A DNA stretch of 29,722 bases from NCBI GenBank assembly GCA_025350365.1, contig JANXXY010000223.1:1-29722 (forward strand), given 5' to 3'. The stretch is from Bacteroidales bacterium (GTDB lineage: Bacteria; Bacteroidota; Bacteroidia; Bacteroidales; JAAUTT01). Below the pieces are notes generated by a model. The model was not told where the DNA came from. It made no database searches and saw only the letters and a list, made by a program, of their open reading frames with translations. This document shows positions 8,619-16,488 of this stretch, one piece after another. The translations under genes were made by a program, and so were the position numbers. The stretch's first letter is position 1. Every line of letters begins with the position of its first letter.

Positions 8619-9210
8619 CCATATGAGTAAGGTTATAATTATCTGTGATTCGGACATAATACTGAAAGGTTTGTCCGTTATATTATCCGATTGTAATGCT
8701 GATGAAGTTTTTTTGATGCACCACAAAAAGGAGCTTAATGATTATCCCCATTTATCGGGATATATTCTAATAATTCTGCCATTAAATATAATCAATGATT
8801 ATGAAATCCAATTAAAACAAATATTAATCAATGCTATAAATATTAAATACTTACACCTTATTTTCGAAGAAAAGACTTCCATCACCAGTTCTGATATTTA
8901 TATCGGGGATAACCCCGCATCGATTGTAAAAAAGGTAAATGAATTATTGAATTCTTTTTGGACAAAAAAGGTGATTGAACCAATTAATGACCTTACCAAA
9001 CGGGAAATTGATGTTTTACTATTAGTTGCAAAGGGGTTGGCAAATAAGGAAATTGCTGATAAGCTATCCATTAGCATTCACACTGTAATTTCGCATCGTA
9101 AAAATATTTCTGAAAAAACCGGAATCAAATCCGCCTCGGGATTGACGATGTACGCTGTATTAAAAAAACTTATTGATATCGATGAAATAAGTACATCCGA
9201 TCTTATATAA
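8611..9210 (+). CDS. LuxR-type transcriptional regulator with degenerate receiver domain
   Basis: A 199-residue protein. The C-terminal part (about residues 127-190) is a clear LuxR/NarL helix-turn-helix: LTKREIDVLLLVAKGLANKE, then HTVISHRKNISEKTGI. The N-terminal 115 residues have receiver-like alternation of strands and helices (starting VIIICDSD), but where a response regulator has its phospho-acceptor Asp this protein reads YILIILPLN, so phosphorylation there is unlikely. The start at 8611 overlaps the hemerythrin stop by 8 bases; a second ATG at 8623 (MSKVII) is also plausible. With no histidine kinase near, the co-translated hemerythrin is the natural candidate for the sensory partner (inference). 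The next gene pair, with its own promoter, is a candidate target. Confidence 0.8.
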   Translation: MNNHMSKVIIICDSDIILKGLSVILSDCNADEVFLMHHKKELNDYPHLSGYILIILPLNIINDYEIQLKQILINAINIKYLHLIFEEKTSITSSDIYIGDNPASIVKKVNELLNSFWTKKVIEPINDLTKREIDVLLLVAKGLANKEIADKLSISIHTVISHRKNISEKTGIKSASGLTMYAVLKKLIDIDEISTSDLI

Positions 9211-9227
9211 ATCATTATTTCATGGGA

Positions 9228-9257
9228 TTGTGGAGAACAGGGTAAAATCTAATTTTG
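9228..9257 (+). promoter_or_regulatory. Strong Bacteroidota-type promoter before the outer-membrane/cytochrome pair
   Basis: TTG (9228-9230), exactly 19 bases, then TAATTTTG (9250-9257). Both boxes match the consensus. Transcription would start near 9264, about 16 bases before the ATG at 9280, so the pair can be expressed separately from the upstream regulator genes. Confidence 0.65.
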
Positions 9258-9279
9258 TGGTAAATTAAATTGAAACAAA

Positions 9280-10080
9280 ATGATAAAGAAGATTTTACTA
9301 TTTATTGCTATTGTTAGCTTTGTTAAGGTTAGTGCACAGGACAGGATATTTACTTACACCTATCAAAGCGGAGTATTGAATAAAGGACAAAAGGAAATCG
9401 AAGTTTGGACGACATTCCTAAATGGCCGGAATAATTTTTACAAAGGTATTGACCATAGAATAGAATTCGAAATTGGCCTTGGAGCAAAACTACAAACCTC
9501 ATTTTATTTGAACTATGGATATTTTAAAGCTATTGTTGAAGATAATGGTATCCAAAATTTAATAAGTAATACTGAATATAGCTTTTCAAACGAATGGAAA
9601 CTAAAACTAAGCGATCCGGTTGCAAATCGCATTGGCTCAGCACTTTATTTTGAGTACTCTTTATCACCATCTACAACTGAACTTGAAGGCAAGATTATTC
9701 TGGACAAACAATCCGGAAATTTTATTAACGCCTTTAACCTGGTTGGCGAATATGTTTTGGAAAAGGCATTTTCGCCCAATGGTACAAACATAATTTCAAC
9801 AAATGAGAACGAAGTGAAAGTTGAATTAAATTATGGTTTAGCTTATCGTTTAAAAAACAACATCCATTTAGGATTTGAATTAATGAACCAGAACATAATT
9901 GCCAAATCGAAATGGGAAAATTCAGTTGTATTATTCGGTCCAAGTTTTTCCTATTCAACAAATGGTTTTTGGATTAATTTATCTTGCATGCCTCAAATCA
10001 CCAATTTAAAAGGAGGCGGGTTAGAACTTACTGGAAATGAACGTTTACAAACAAGATTAATATTTTCCTATGCATTTTAA
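9280..10080 (+). CDS. Secreted outer-membrane beta-barrel-like protein, function unknown
   Basis: A 266-residue protein with a signal peptide (MIKKILLFIAIVSFVKVSAQ, cut after about residue 20). The rest has the alternating pattern of an outer-membrane barrel, with many aromatic residues at strand ends, repeated segments such as NYGLAYRL and LGFELMNQN, and a C terminus ending in Tyr-Ala-Phe, the aromatic terminal residue favoured by the BAM assembly machinery. I do not recognise a characterised family. It overlaps the downstream cytochrome gene by 11 bases, so the two are co-expressed and probably work together in the envelope. A transporter or porin for a small molecule is possible but not shown. 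Confidence 0.65.
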   Translation: MIKKILLFIAIVSFVKVSAQDRIFTYTYQSGVLNKGQKEIEVWTTFLNGRNNFYKGIDHRIEFEIGLGAKLQTSFYLNYGYFKAIVEDNGIQNLISNTEYSFSNEWKLKLSDPVANRIGSALYFEYSLSPSTTELEGKIILDKQSGNFINAFNLVGEYVLEKAFSPNGTNIISTNENEVKVELNYGLAYRLKNNIHLGFELMNQNIIAKSKWENSVVLFGPSFSYSTNGFWINLSCMPQITNLKGGGLELTGNERLQTRLIFSYAF

Positions 10081-10381
10081 ATACCAAGCTTTATCACTTT
10101 TTATTCTTTTCGTGTTTGCAATAGTGGCATGTCGACAGGCATTGTACATTCCCACTTTGTCAGATTCGCAAAGAATTGGAGTTCCATGTGATACGCTTGT
10201 GATCGGAAGAAATTTATATGTCAAAAATTGCGGAAGTTGTCACAATCTATTTAAAACTGAGCAATTCACAAAAAACGAATGGGCTAAAGCCATGGTTGTA
10301 ATGCAAAAAAAAACAAAATGCAATAATCAGGAAGTTAAACTTATAATGAAATATCTTATAACCAGACCTAAGCAAGGGTAA
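10070..10381 (+). CDS. Small monohaem cytochrome c lipoprotein
   Basis: A 103-residue protein. The N terminus is a lipoprotein signal ending FAIVAC, so Cys21 would be lipidated and the protein anchored in the inner or outer membrane facing the periplasm. One haem site, Cys54-Gly-Ser-Cys57-His58, is present. A Met in MVVMQKK (Met76 or Met79) is a possible sixth haem ligand. The size fits a single class I-like cytochrome c domain. The start lies inside the preceding barrel gene, indicating translational coupling. It presumably passes electrons in the periplasm; the partner is not evident. Maturation could be by the CcsA/ResB system encoded at the right end of this window. Confidence 0.75.
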   Translation: MHFKYQALSLFILFVFAIVACRQALYIPTLSDSQRIGVPCDTLVIGRNLYVKNCGSCHNLFKTEQFTKNEWAKAMVVMQKKTKCNNQEVKLIMKYLITRPKQG

Positions 10382-10447
10382 ATAATTTTTACTCAAAAAT
10401 GCATACGAATACCGAACATGGTAAGTGGGTGAAAGTAAGGAATTAAA

Positions 10448-10479
10448 ACTTTGGCAGGAAACAAGTTTCCTGCCAAAGT
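10448..10479. terminator. Long perfect hairpin between convergent genes, probable bidirectional terminator
   Basis: ACTTTGGCAGGAAAC (10448-10462) and its exact complement GTTTCCTGCCAAAGT (10465-10479) are separated by only two bases, a 15-bp perfect stem. T-runs after it are short on both strands (best on the minus strand). It sits between the cytochrome gene and the convergent small-protein gene. Confidence 0.65.
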
Positions 10480-10492
10480 AAGTTAAATCTTA

Positions 10493-10741
10493 TTATTTCT
10501 TTTTCTTTAACAAGAAATAACCTCCGGCAGCGGCAACCACCACAACTCCAGCAATGATAGCAATGGTTTTGCCGGAACCACCTTTTTCAGAAGCCTCATC
10601 TTCCGCTTTATAGTATACAGGATCAGTAGCGTCAGCCGATATTGTATCTTTTTTCTCAATCGAATCCTGGGCTACAGACATTGAAACATTTCCAAGGAGA
10701 AGCACTCCTGCCATCGAACACATTAAAACTACTTTTTTCAT
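10493..10741 (-). CDS. Small protein with signal peptide and C-terminal membrane anchor ending in Lys4
   Basis: 82 residues from the ATG at 10741. An in-frame TTG... ATG further upstream (10768) exists, but MKKVVLMCSMAGVLLLG, then SVAQ, is a clear signal peptide and gives the better start. The mature part is an acidic, extended 35-residue segment (DSIEKKDTISADATDPVYY), then a Gly/Ser linker and a hydrophobic helix (about 57-76, AIIAGVVVVAAAGGYFLL) ending in KKKK. The predicted topology is a short periplasmic segment anchored by a C-terminal helix with a cytoplasmic basic tail. This resembles in form the sorting-tail architecture (membrane helix plus basic tail) but no sorting motif is recognised. 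It is the last gene after the two glycosyltransferases, 27 bases downstream, so it may be their substrate or accessory. Function unknown. Confidence 0.6.
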   Translation of the reverse strand: MKKVVLMCSMAGVLLLGNVSMSVAQDSIEKKDTISADATDPVYYKAEDEASEKGGSGKTIAIIAGVVVVAAAGGYFLLKKKK

Positions 10742-10768
10742 AATAATCAACCTTTTATAATTAAACAT

Positions 10769-12835
10769 TTATTTTATAGATTTTGCTAATTGATCGTATC
10801 TCTTTGCTATTTCGGGATCTGAGTTACGATAACTCTCGGCAAGTGCCATAATAGCAGGTTTATATTTCGAATCCTGACGAAGACACAACATCAAAACGGA
10901 ACGCGCTTTCTTGCTGTCCGAATTGGTATATAGATTAGCGAGCTTCACATATGGTCTTAAAAATTTACAATTGGCCAGGATGGCTCTTTCGTAATAATTT
11001 GCAGCCATCAACGCATCACCTTTTTCGATAACAATATCGCCTAGAAATTGCAGAATAAGTTCATCAGACGGAAGAATTTCAAGCCCTGATTTTAACGCAC
11101 TTTCAGCTTCTTTCTTTTTATCGTTTTTGTACAACGCCCATGCGTATTTGTACCAGAGATATTCGTTTTGGGGATAGGCTATCAGCCCTTCTTCTAAATA
11201 AGGTATGGATCCTGAAATATTTCCGGATTCCAACTGAGTAATTCCCTCATAATCAGCTTTAGTACACCGTTCAAGTATAGCACATATTGGAACGCTATCA
11301 GCATAAACTACATGAATGGTATTTAGCGGAGGCCATGTTTTATTTTTGAGCTGATCAGGATGAATATAACTATTTACCACTATCGCATAATCCCAATCGT
11401 GCCTGCTTCTGTCAGCATAAGGAAAATAAAAGGTTTCGACATTCTTTTGATTTCTAAAAAACCAGCGAATTGAAAAATTAGCTCCCACCTTCACTGCATG
11501 ATTTGTTTTTTTTGTCTCCAAATAATTGGCTAACCATTCCGATCCTTCGCGCATTGAGTGATAATAATAATCGGTTTCATAATTGCCATATGCACCTTTT
11601 AACCCTCCCATAAACTGATTGTAATACAAGTAATAATAAGGATGATTTTGCATCATAAACTTAAGCGGATGAATCACCAAAAGAATTACCATTACCCCAA
11701 GAACCCATTTGTAATATTTATTGTGGAAATAAGTAAAAAGTTTTGAGAAGCCGATGGCTGAAATAAGTATGATGCAAGGGTAGATAAACAAAAAGTGCCT
11801 CCAGCTTCCATAAAGATTGGCCTTTTTTATGATCACAAATACAACAGGGAAAACGACGGCAAACAAAATAAATGAAAAGTATAACGCCTGTTTTGAATGA
11901 AAAAACTGATTAGAAAATAAAACGAATAACACAATGCCGACAAATACAATAATAGGTATTGTAATAGCCATATATTTAGGCAGGTAATACCATGGAAGAA
12001 TATCAGACCAATAGGATTGACCTTCAAATATCTGGCGAAGGGTAGTTGGGAAATGTGCCATTACCAGGTATGATTTCCATGGATTTATAATTGGGTTTTG
12101 TAATGCATAAGGCCAAAGAATTAGCCCTAACAAATAGGCTGTTACCGAAATACCAATTACCCAAAACAGTTGATTTCGAATGTATTTTCCATAGAACTGC
12201 TTGTTTTTAACATACTCAATCACATTAAAAAGAATGAAAAAGAACCATAAATAGAAAAGTAGAAGAAGGCCTCCGGCTCTTATACTCACTGCAAAAGCCA
12301 TGCTTAGAACTAGTAAAACCACCGTTTTCCAATTGGGTTTATCTATCGTCGAAAATAGTTTGATAATGAAATAGATACTGGCTATATAAGCCAAAGCAAA
12401 CGGAATATCCTTCAGATTATTCACTGAATGGCCAATGAAAAACGGAGAAACGCTGAACAGCAGGAGTACAAAAATTCCCGCACCATACCCTGCCAGATAA
12501 ACAGCAAAAAGAGCGGTGAGCAAAATAGTTAACCATCCGGTAATAGAACATATCACATGACGGAAACCGTAAATATCATCAATATGAAACCAATGAATTA
12601 ATATGGTGGTAATGTTATCAAGCGATTGGCCGTAATATTTTAAATGAGTTTTAGGAGTATTAATAGCCGATTTATCTTCGCCCCAGGAAGCAAAATAGCT
12701 ATAAACCATTTCCGATTGCTTCAGATGCACACCTTCGTCACCGGAAATTCCTGCATCGCGACTAACCAGCGCTAGTGCAGTAAGGATCAGAAAAGATAAT
12801 ACAAAAAAATATATTTTTAATAATCTGTCATTCAT
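10769..12835 (-). CDS. GT-C (GT39/ArnT-like) membrane glycosyltransferase with C-terminal TPR domain
   Basis: 688 residues. About the first 400 form roughly ten or more membrane helices. The first extracytoplasmic loop holds GISGDEGVH with the acidic pair Asp33-Glu34, the position of the catalytic/metal-binding acidic motif in GT-C enzymes, which move sugars from polyprenyl-phosphate donors to acceptors outside the cytoplasm. A soluble part follows (about 430-530), then about four TPR-like helical pairs (about 535-688, e.g. YAWALYKNDKKKEAESAL) that could bind the acceptor protein. The start shares a base with the stop of the upstream GtrB-like gene (TAATG), so the two are translationally coupled. 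GtrB makes the donor and this enzyme uses it (inference from family roles). The acceptor and sugar are unknown. Confidence 0.75.
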   Translation of the reverse strand: MNDRLLKIYFFVLSFLILTALALVSRDAGISGDEGVHLKQSEMVYSYFASWGEDKSAINTPKTHLKYYGQSLDNITTILIHWFHIDDIYGFRHVICSITGWLTILLTALFAVYLAGYGAGIFVLLLFSVSPFFIGHSVNNLKDIPFALAYIASIYFIIKLFSTIDKPNWKTVVLLVLSMAFAVSIRAGGLLLLFYLWFFFILFNVIEYVKNKQFYGKYIRNQLFWVIGISVTAYLLGLILWPYALQNPIINPWKSYLVMAHFPTTLRQIFEGQSYWSDILPWYYLPKYMAITIPIIVFVGIVLFVLFSNQFFHSKQALYFSFILFAVVFPVVFVIIKKANLYGSWRHFLFIYPCIILISAIGFSKLFTYFHNKYYKWVLGVMVILLVIHPLKFMMQNHPYYYLYYNQFMGGLKGAYGNYETDYYYHSMREGSEWLANYLETKKTNHAVKVGANFSIRWFFRNQKNVETFYFPYADRSRHDWDYAIVVNSYIHPDQLKNKTWPPLNTIHVVYADSVPICAILERCTKADYEGITQLESGNISGSIPYLEEGLIAYPQNEYLWYKYAWALYKNDKKKEAESALKSGLEILPSDELILQFLGDIVIEKGDALMAANYYERAILANCKFLRPYVKLANLYTNSDSKKARSVLMLCLRQDSKYKPAIMALAESYRNSDPEIAKRYDQLAKSIK

Positions 12836-13761
12836 TAATCTATCTGCCTACTATGAAACTTCTTTACAAAATACAGCGGCCTGTTTTGTGATTCTTTGTA
12901 AATCCGATACACATATTCTCCTACAATTCCCATAAAAATCAACTGCACCGAACCTAAAAAATAGATGCTTAACAAAGTAGATGACCAACCTATAATTGCA
13001 AAACCGAAAATTTTAGCAATAAGAACATACATCCCTGCCACCATAAAAACGATGGTTCCCATCATACCAAGGATCATGCAAAACCGGATTGGGAATCGTG
13101 AAAAAGCAAAAATTGCATCAGTGGCAAGAATCATTAATTTATAGAAACTCATCTTTGATTTCCCATTGTATCGATCGTCGCGGATATATTCAACGAATCC
13201 GTGTTTGTAGCCGATAAAAGACCGTAAACCAGGCAAATACCGGTTTTTTTCTTTCATCGACAACATCGCGTTTAAGGCATCGCGGGTCATCATGGAATAG
13301 TTGCCTGTATTTTCTATATTTATCAATCCTGCAACACTACCAAATAATAGATGAAACATCCAGGTATACAAATTACGTGGTGATTTTCCTTTTCTTCCGG
13401 TTCGTTTGCCACTAACTATGTCAAAACCATCTGCTTGAATCTTCCTGAACATGTCGGCCAGTAGTTCAGGAGGATCCTGCAAATCACCATCCATCATAGC
13501 AATGATGTCTCCTTTCGAATATTCCAAACCGGCTGTAAATGCTGGCTGATGTCCAAAGTTTTTCGAAAGACACAGTACCTTTATGTGTTCATTTTCCTGA
13601 TAAAAACTTAACAAAGCTGGTAAACTTCCATCCGTACTTCCATCATCTACAAAAATGATTTCATAATCAGTAGTAAACAGTTCAATAGCTTTTACTATTC
13701 TGCTTACTAACTCATTAATAAGGTATATTTCGTTATAAATAGGAATTACCAGCGAAAGCAT
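12835..13761 (-). CDS. GtrB/DPM1-like polyprenyl-phosphate glycosyltransferase (GT2)
   Basis: 308 residues. An N-terminal GT2 GT-A domain (about 1-225) shows the expected motifs: IPIYNE, the nucleotide-binding Asp pair in FVDDGSTDGS (Asp39, Asp40), KNFGHQ, and the DxD-like MDGDLQDPPE (Asp91, Asp93). Two membrane helices follow (about 228-252 and 262-285), as in GtrB and DPMS type III enzymes. These transfer a sugar from UDP or GDP to polyprenyl phosphate on the cytoplasmic side; the product is flipped and used by GT-C enzymes, one of which is encoded by the next gene with a TAATG overlap. The sugar cannot be told from sequence. It lies 10 bases after the ThuA gene. Confidence 0.85.
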   Translation of the reverse strand: MLSLVIPIYNEIYLINELVSRIVKAIELFTTDYEIIFVDDGSTDGSLPALLSFYQENEHIKVLCLSKNFGHQPAFTAGLEYSKGDIIAMMDGDLQDPPELLADMFRKIQADGFDIVSGKRTGRKGKSPRNLYTWMFHLLFGSVAGLINIENTGNYSMMTRDALNAMLSMKEKNRYLPGLRSFIGYKHGFVEYIRDDRYNGKSKMSFYKLMILATDAIFAFSRFPIRFCMILGMMGTIVFMVAGMYVLIAKIFGFAIIGWSSTLLSIYFLGSVQLIFMGIVGEYVYRIYKESQNRPLYFVKKFHSRQID

Positions 13762-13771
13762 TTTTTAGTTT

Positions 13772-14989
13772 TTACTTTATTGATTGAATGCGTGTTAAAG
13801 CAAACTTAACCTCATCTTTCAAGTCAGCTGATGACTCAAGTTTTTTGAGTTGTGGAATGCAATAGTCAGATCCCATCCAGCTCAATTCTCTAAGAACAAA
13901 CTTCTTAGCATCGATAGTTGCTTCGTTGCTTTCAAGAATTTTAACCATCAGCTTCTCATACGATAAAAGAGTTTCTGCGTTTCCTTCAGCATATCGAATG
14001 CGATTCTGCAAATCGTACAAATATTTTCGACTTTTGGAAACATCGTATTTTTCAATTTTGCTAACAATTTCATCTAAAGATAATGGTTTATATTCAGCCC
14101 ATTGCACTGTACCGGCAGAATTTGGGAAATCAACGGGAATATTCTGGGTTACAACACCACTGGCAGCCCATTCTGTTCCCCTTTGAAAGGTTGTAATAAA
14201 TCCTGCACATTCCAAGGCGGGAAATGTTTTATCACCATTTCCACAATGACCTAATGTTGTATGAAAAATTCGTCCTTTTCCATAAGAAATGATGGATAAC
14301 ATAGGTTCGTCCCGGCCAGTACCACCTTTGGCCGTATCGGCATATGCCGTAGCCAGAATTTCCATGTTTCTTGCCGGGCCGCGAAGCTGGCTATATAGCT
14401 CATCTTCCGCATGCAGCCATTTAACTGGTAATCCTTTAGTTATAGGATGTTCCGTATTTCTGATCTGAACTGTAAACTCGTGTCTGGCTCCATGCGAACC
14501 ACCTCTTCCCGGAGTAGAATCACAAATCTGTTTCCCATCTTTAAAATAAACATAAGGTCCATCTTTTTCGGTACGTCCATCCCATCCTCCCAAACCAATC
14601 ATTTCATTGTATTCTTTCCAGTTCACAAATGCATTGTCAGCTGCATGATACGCAACAACACCACCTCCATTTTTAACATAATCGACAAATGCAACCCTTG
14701 TTTTTTCGGTCCATGCATCTCCGTTATAATCAAGAACTACAACATCGTATTTTGCAAAATCGGGATTGAAGACGCTCATATCCTTTCCTTTTGCAGGAGT
14801 TTCTATAATAATGGTAGTAAATAGCTTGGTCTGATCAAGCAATTGTTTTAAAATGGGAGAACTTGCCTGCCAATTGTGGTTATTTTGCCCGGTTACAATT
14901 AATGCCTTGTATGCATGTTTTTCCTTGCACGCATTAAAAAAAAACAGGATAGCAACAAATAGAGATGTAAATAAAATATTTTTTTTCAT
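13772..14989 (-). CDS. ThuA-domain lipoprotein
   Basis: 405 residues. The signal ends FFFNAC, so Cys21 is the lipid site and the protein is periplasmic or outer-membrane anchored. Residues 27-270 are a ThuA (class I glutamine amidotransferase-like) fold: KALIVTGQNNHNWQ, then YDVVVLDYNGDAW, GGGVVAYHAADNAF and a late GKGRIFHTTLGHCG. The C-terminal 100 residues are helical and HEAT-like. ThuA proteins occur with Gfo/Idh/MocA dehydrogenases in trehalose and other 3-keto-glycoside pathways; the exact reaction is unsettled. Here the gene lies 11 bases after the first Gfo/Idh gene and 10 before the GtrB gene, in an operon with two such oxidoreductases. Confidence 0.85.
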   Translation of the reverse strand: MKKNILFTSLFVAILFFFNACKEKHAYKALIVTGQNNHNWQASSPILKQLLDQTKLFTTIIIETPAKGKDMSVFNPDFAKYDVVVLDYNGDAWTEKTRVAFVDYVKNGGGVVAYHAADNAFVNWKEYNEMIGLGGWDGRTEKDGPYVYFKDGKQICDSTPGRGGSHGARHEFTVQIRNTEHPITKGLPVKWLHAEDELYSQLRGPARNMEILATAYADTAKGGTGRDEPMLSIISYGKGRIFHTTLGHCGNGDKTFPALECAGFITTFQRGTEWAASGVVTQNIPVDFPNSAGTVQWAEYKPLSLDEIVSKIEKYDVSKSRKYLYDLQNRIRYAEGNAETLLSYEKLMVKILESNEATIDAKKFVLRELSWMGSDYCIPQLKKLESSADLKDEVKFALTRIQSIK

Positions 14990-15000
14990 GATAGTTCAGA

Positions 15001-16305
15001 TTAAATAAGTGGTAAAACCCATGGTTGACGATATGGACGTGAAAGTAAACGACTTGCCATTTTATTATCAATAATTTCCTGTTTTTCAGGATTCCATTGA
15101 ATTTTTTGGCCGGTTAACATGGCTATTTCACCAAGCAAACCAACTGAAATAGAACGCAATGCTGTATCAACAGGTGTTATGGTTTCTTTGCGTGACTTTA
15201 TACATTCCAGAAAGTTCTGTTGATGGTTGGTACTTTTGTATACCTGAATTTCATTTTCACTAATTTTTTCGTTCAGAATTTTTGGATCCGAAGCTTCAAT
15301 AACATCGCCCCGATCAACGCGCAACCATCCTTTGTCGCCATACCAAATAGTACCCATACCATATTTCTGTCGTGAAGCATTGGCAACCCTCATGGTTGTG
15401 CCGTCCTTATACACACAATTAAAATCGTATTCTACGGCAGTGTTATAGATTCCTTCCCGAGGATAAACTCCTTTGCCCTCAATGGATACAGGGCCAGTGC
15501 CATCAAATCCTAATCCCCAGTGCGCAATATCAATGTGGTGACCGGCCCAGTCCGTTAACTGACCTCCCGAATAATCCTGAATCCAGCGCCAGTTCCAATG
15601 GCTAACACCACGATAAGGAACATTTAAAGCCGGACCTAACCAGAATTCCCAGTTCAGCTCTTCCGGAACCGGTATTACGGGAGGTGTTCCAATTGACCTC
15701 CCTCCATCGGGCAAACCTACTTCCACATGTGATATTTTTCCAATACGTCCGTTGCGAACTAATTCGACACCACGATGAAAATTCTCCACGGAGCGCTGCC
15801 AACTTCCTGTTTGCCAGATAATATTATTTTTATGTACCGCAGCAGAAATGGCCTGACCTTCCCGAATACTGCGAGCTAAAGGTTTTTCTCCATAAATATC
15901 GAGCTTTTTATTTGCGCATGAGACAGCTATGATAGAATGCCAATGATCGGGCAAAGAAAGACATACAGCGTCAAGCTTTTCTTTTTCAAGAAATTCGCGA
16001 AAATCACCGTAAGTACGGCAATTTTTGTTTCCATAAGTACTATCAACTTTTTCTTTGGCTGCCTGAATGTGTTTTGTATCGACATCACAAACAGCAACAT
16101 ACTGAACTTGTTTAAATTTCAGAAAGGCATTCATATTGCTTGTTCCCTGAGATCCAACTCCAATAGAACCCATTACAATACGATCGCTTGGAGGGGTCGT
16201 TCCATTCAATCCTAGAGCTGAAGAAGGAATAATCTGTGGCAGTATAAGAGCTCCAACGGCGGCAGAAGTTGACCTTTTAAGAAATTCTCTTCGTGAAGAA
16301 TTCAT
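15001..16305 (-). CDS. Tat-exported Gfo/Idh/MocA oxidoreductase (first)
   Basis: 434 residues. The N terminus carries a twin-arginine signal, SRREFLK with Arg5-Arg6, followed by a hydrophobic stretch to about Ala30. The Rossmann domain begins at VMGSIGVGSQG (Gly49, Gly51, Gly54) for NAD(P), with the family Glu-Lys-Pro at 140-142 (GEKPLA) and the substrate-side helix DWAGHHIDIAHWGLG. Tat export suggests it folds with its cofactor in the cytoplasm, as in glucose-fructose oxidoreductase, and works in the periplasm on a sugar or glycoside. A 183-base gap separates it from the second paralogue upstream. The two share only the family fold, so they probably catalyse different steps. Confidence 0.88.
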   Translation of the reverse strand: MNSSRREFLKRSTSAAVGALILPQIIPSSALGLNGTTPPSDRIVMGSIGVGSQGTSNMNAFLKFKQVQYVAVCDVDTKHIQAAKEKVDSTYGNKNCRTYGDFREFLEKEKLDAVCLSLPDHWHSIIAVSCANKKLDIYGEKPLARSIREGQAISAAVHKNNIIWQTGSWQRSVENFHRGVELVRNGRIGKISHVEVGLPDGGRSIGTPPVIPVPEELNWEFWLGPALNVPYRGVSHWNWRWIQDYSGGQLTDWAGHHIDIAHWGLGFDGTGPVSIEGKGVYPREGIYNTAVEYDFNCVYKDGTTMRVANASRQKYGMGTIWYGDKGWLRVDRGDVIEASDPKILNEKISENEIQVYKSTNHQQNFLECIKSRKETITPVDTALRSISVGLLGEIAMLTGQKIQWNPEKQEIIDNKMASRLLSRPYRQPWVLPLI

Positions 16306-16488
16306 AATGTTAGTTTTAAGTAAATAATATAAAGTTGTTAATTATCAACACTTCGGTAAATTTTCAGCAATATTCTTAAAATGAAAATACTTAGATATAT
16401 ATTGAAATATTTCTTTATTTTTATGTATTTCAACGTATTACATTTTATAAAAATGCATAAGTTGAAAAACTACAGAACTATTGAATTA
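16306..16488. other. AT-rich gap inside the operon with an inverted repeat
   Basis: TTGAAATA (16402-16409) and TATTTCAA (16426-16433) form a perfect 8-bp inverted repeat with a 16-base loop. No TAnnTTTG box is seen on the minus strand. It might be an RNA processing or attenuation hairpin between the two oxidoreductase genes. Confidence 0.3.
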
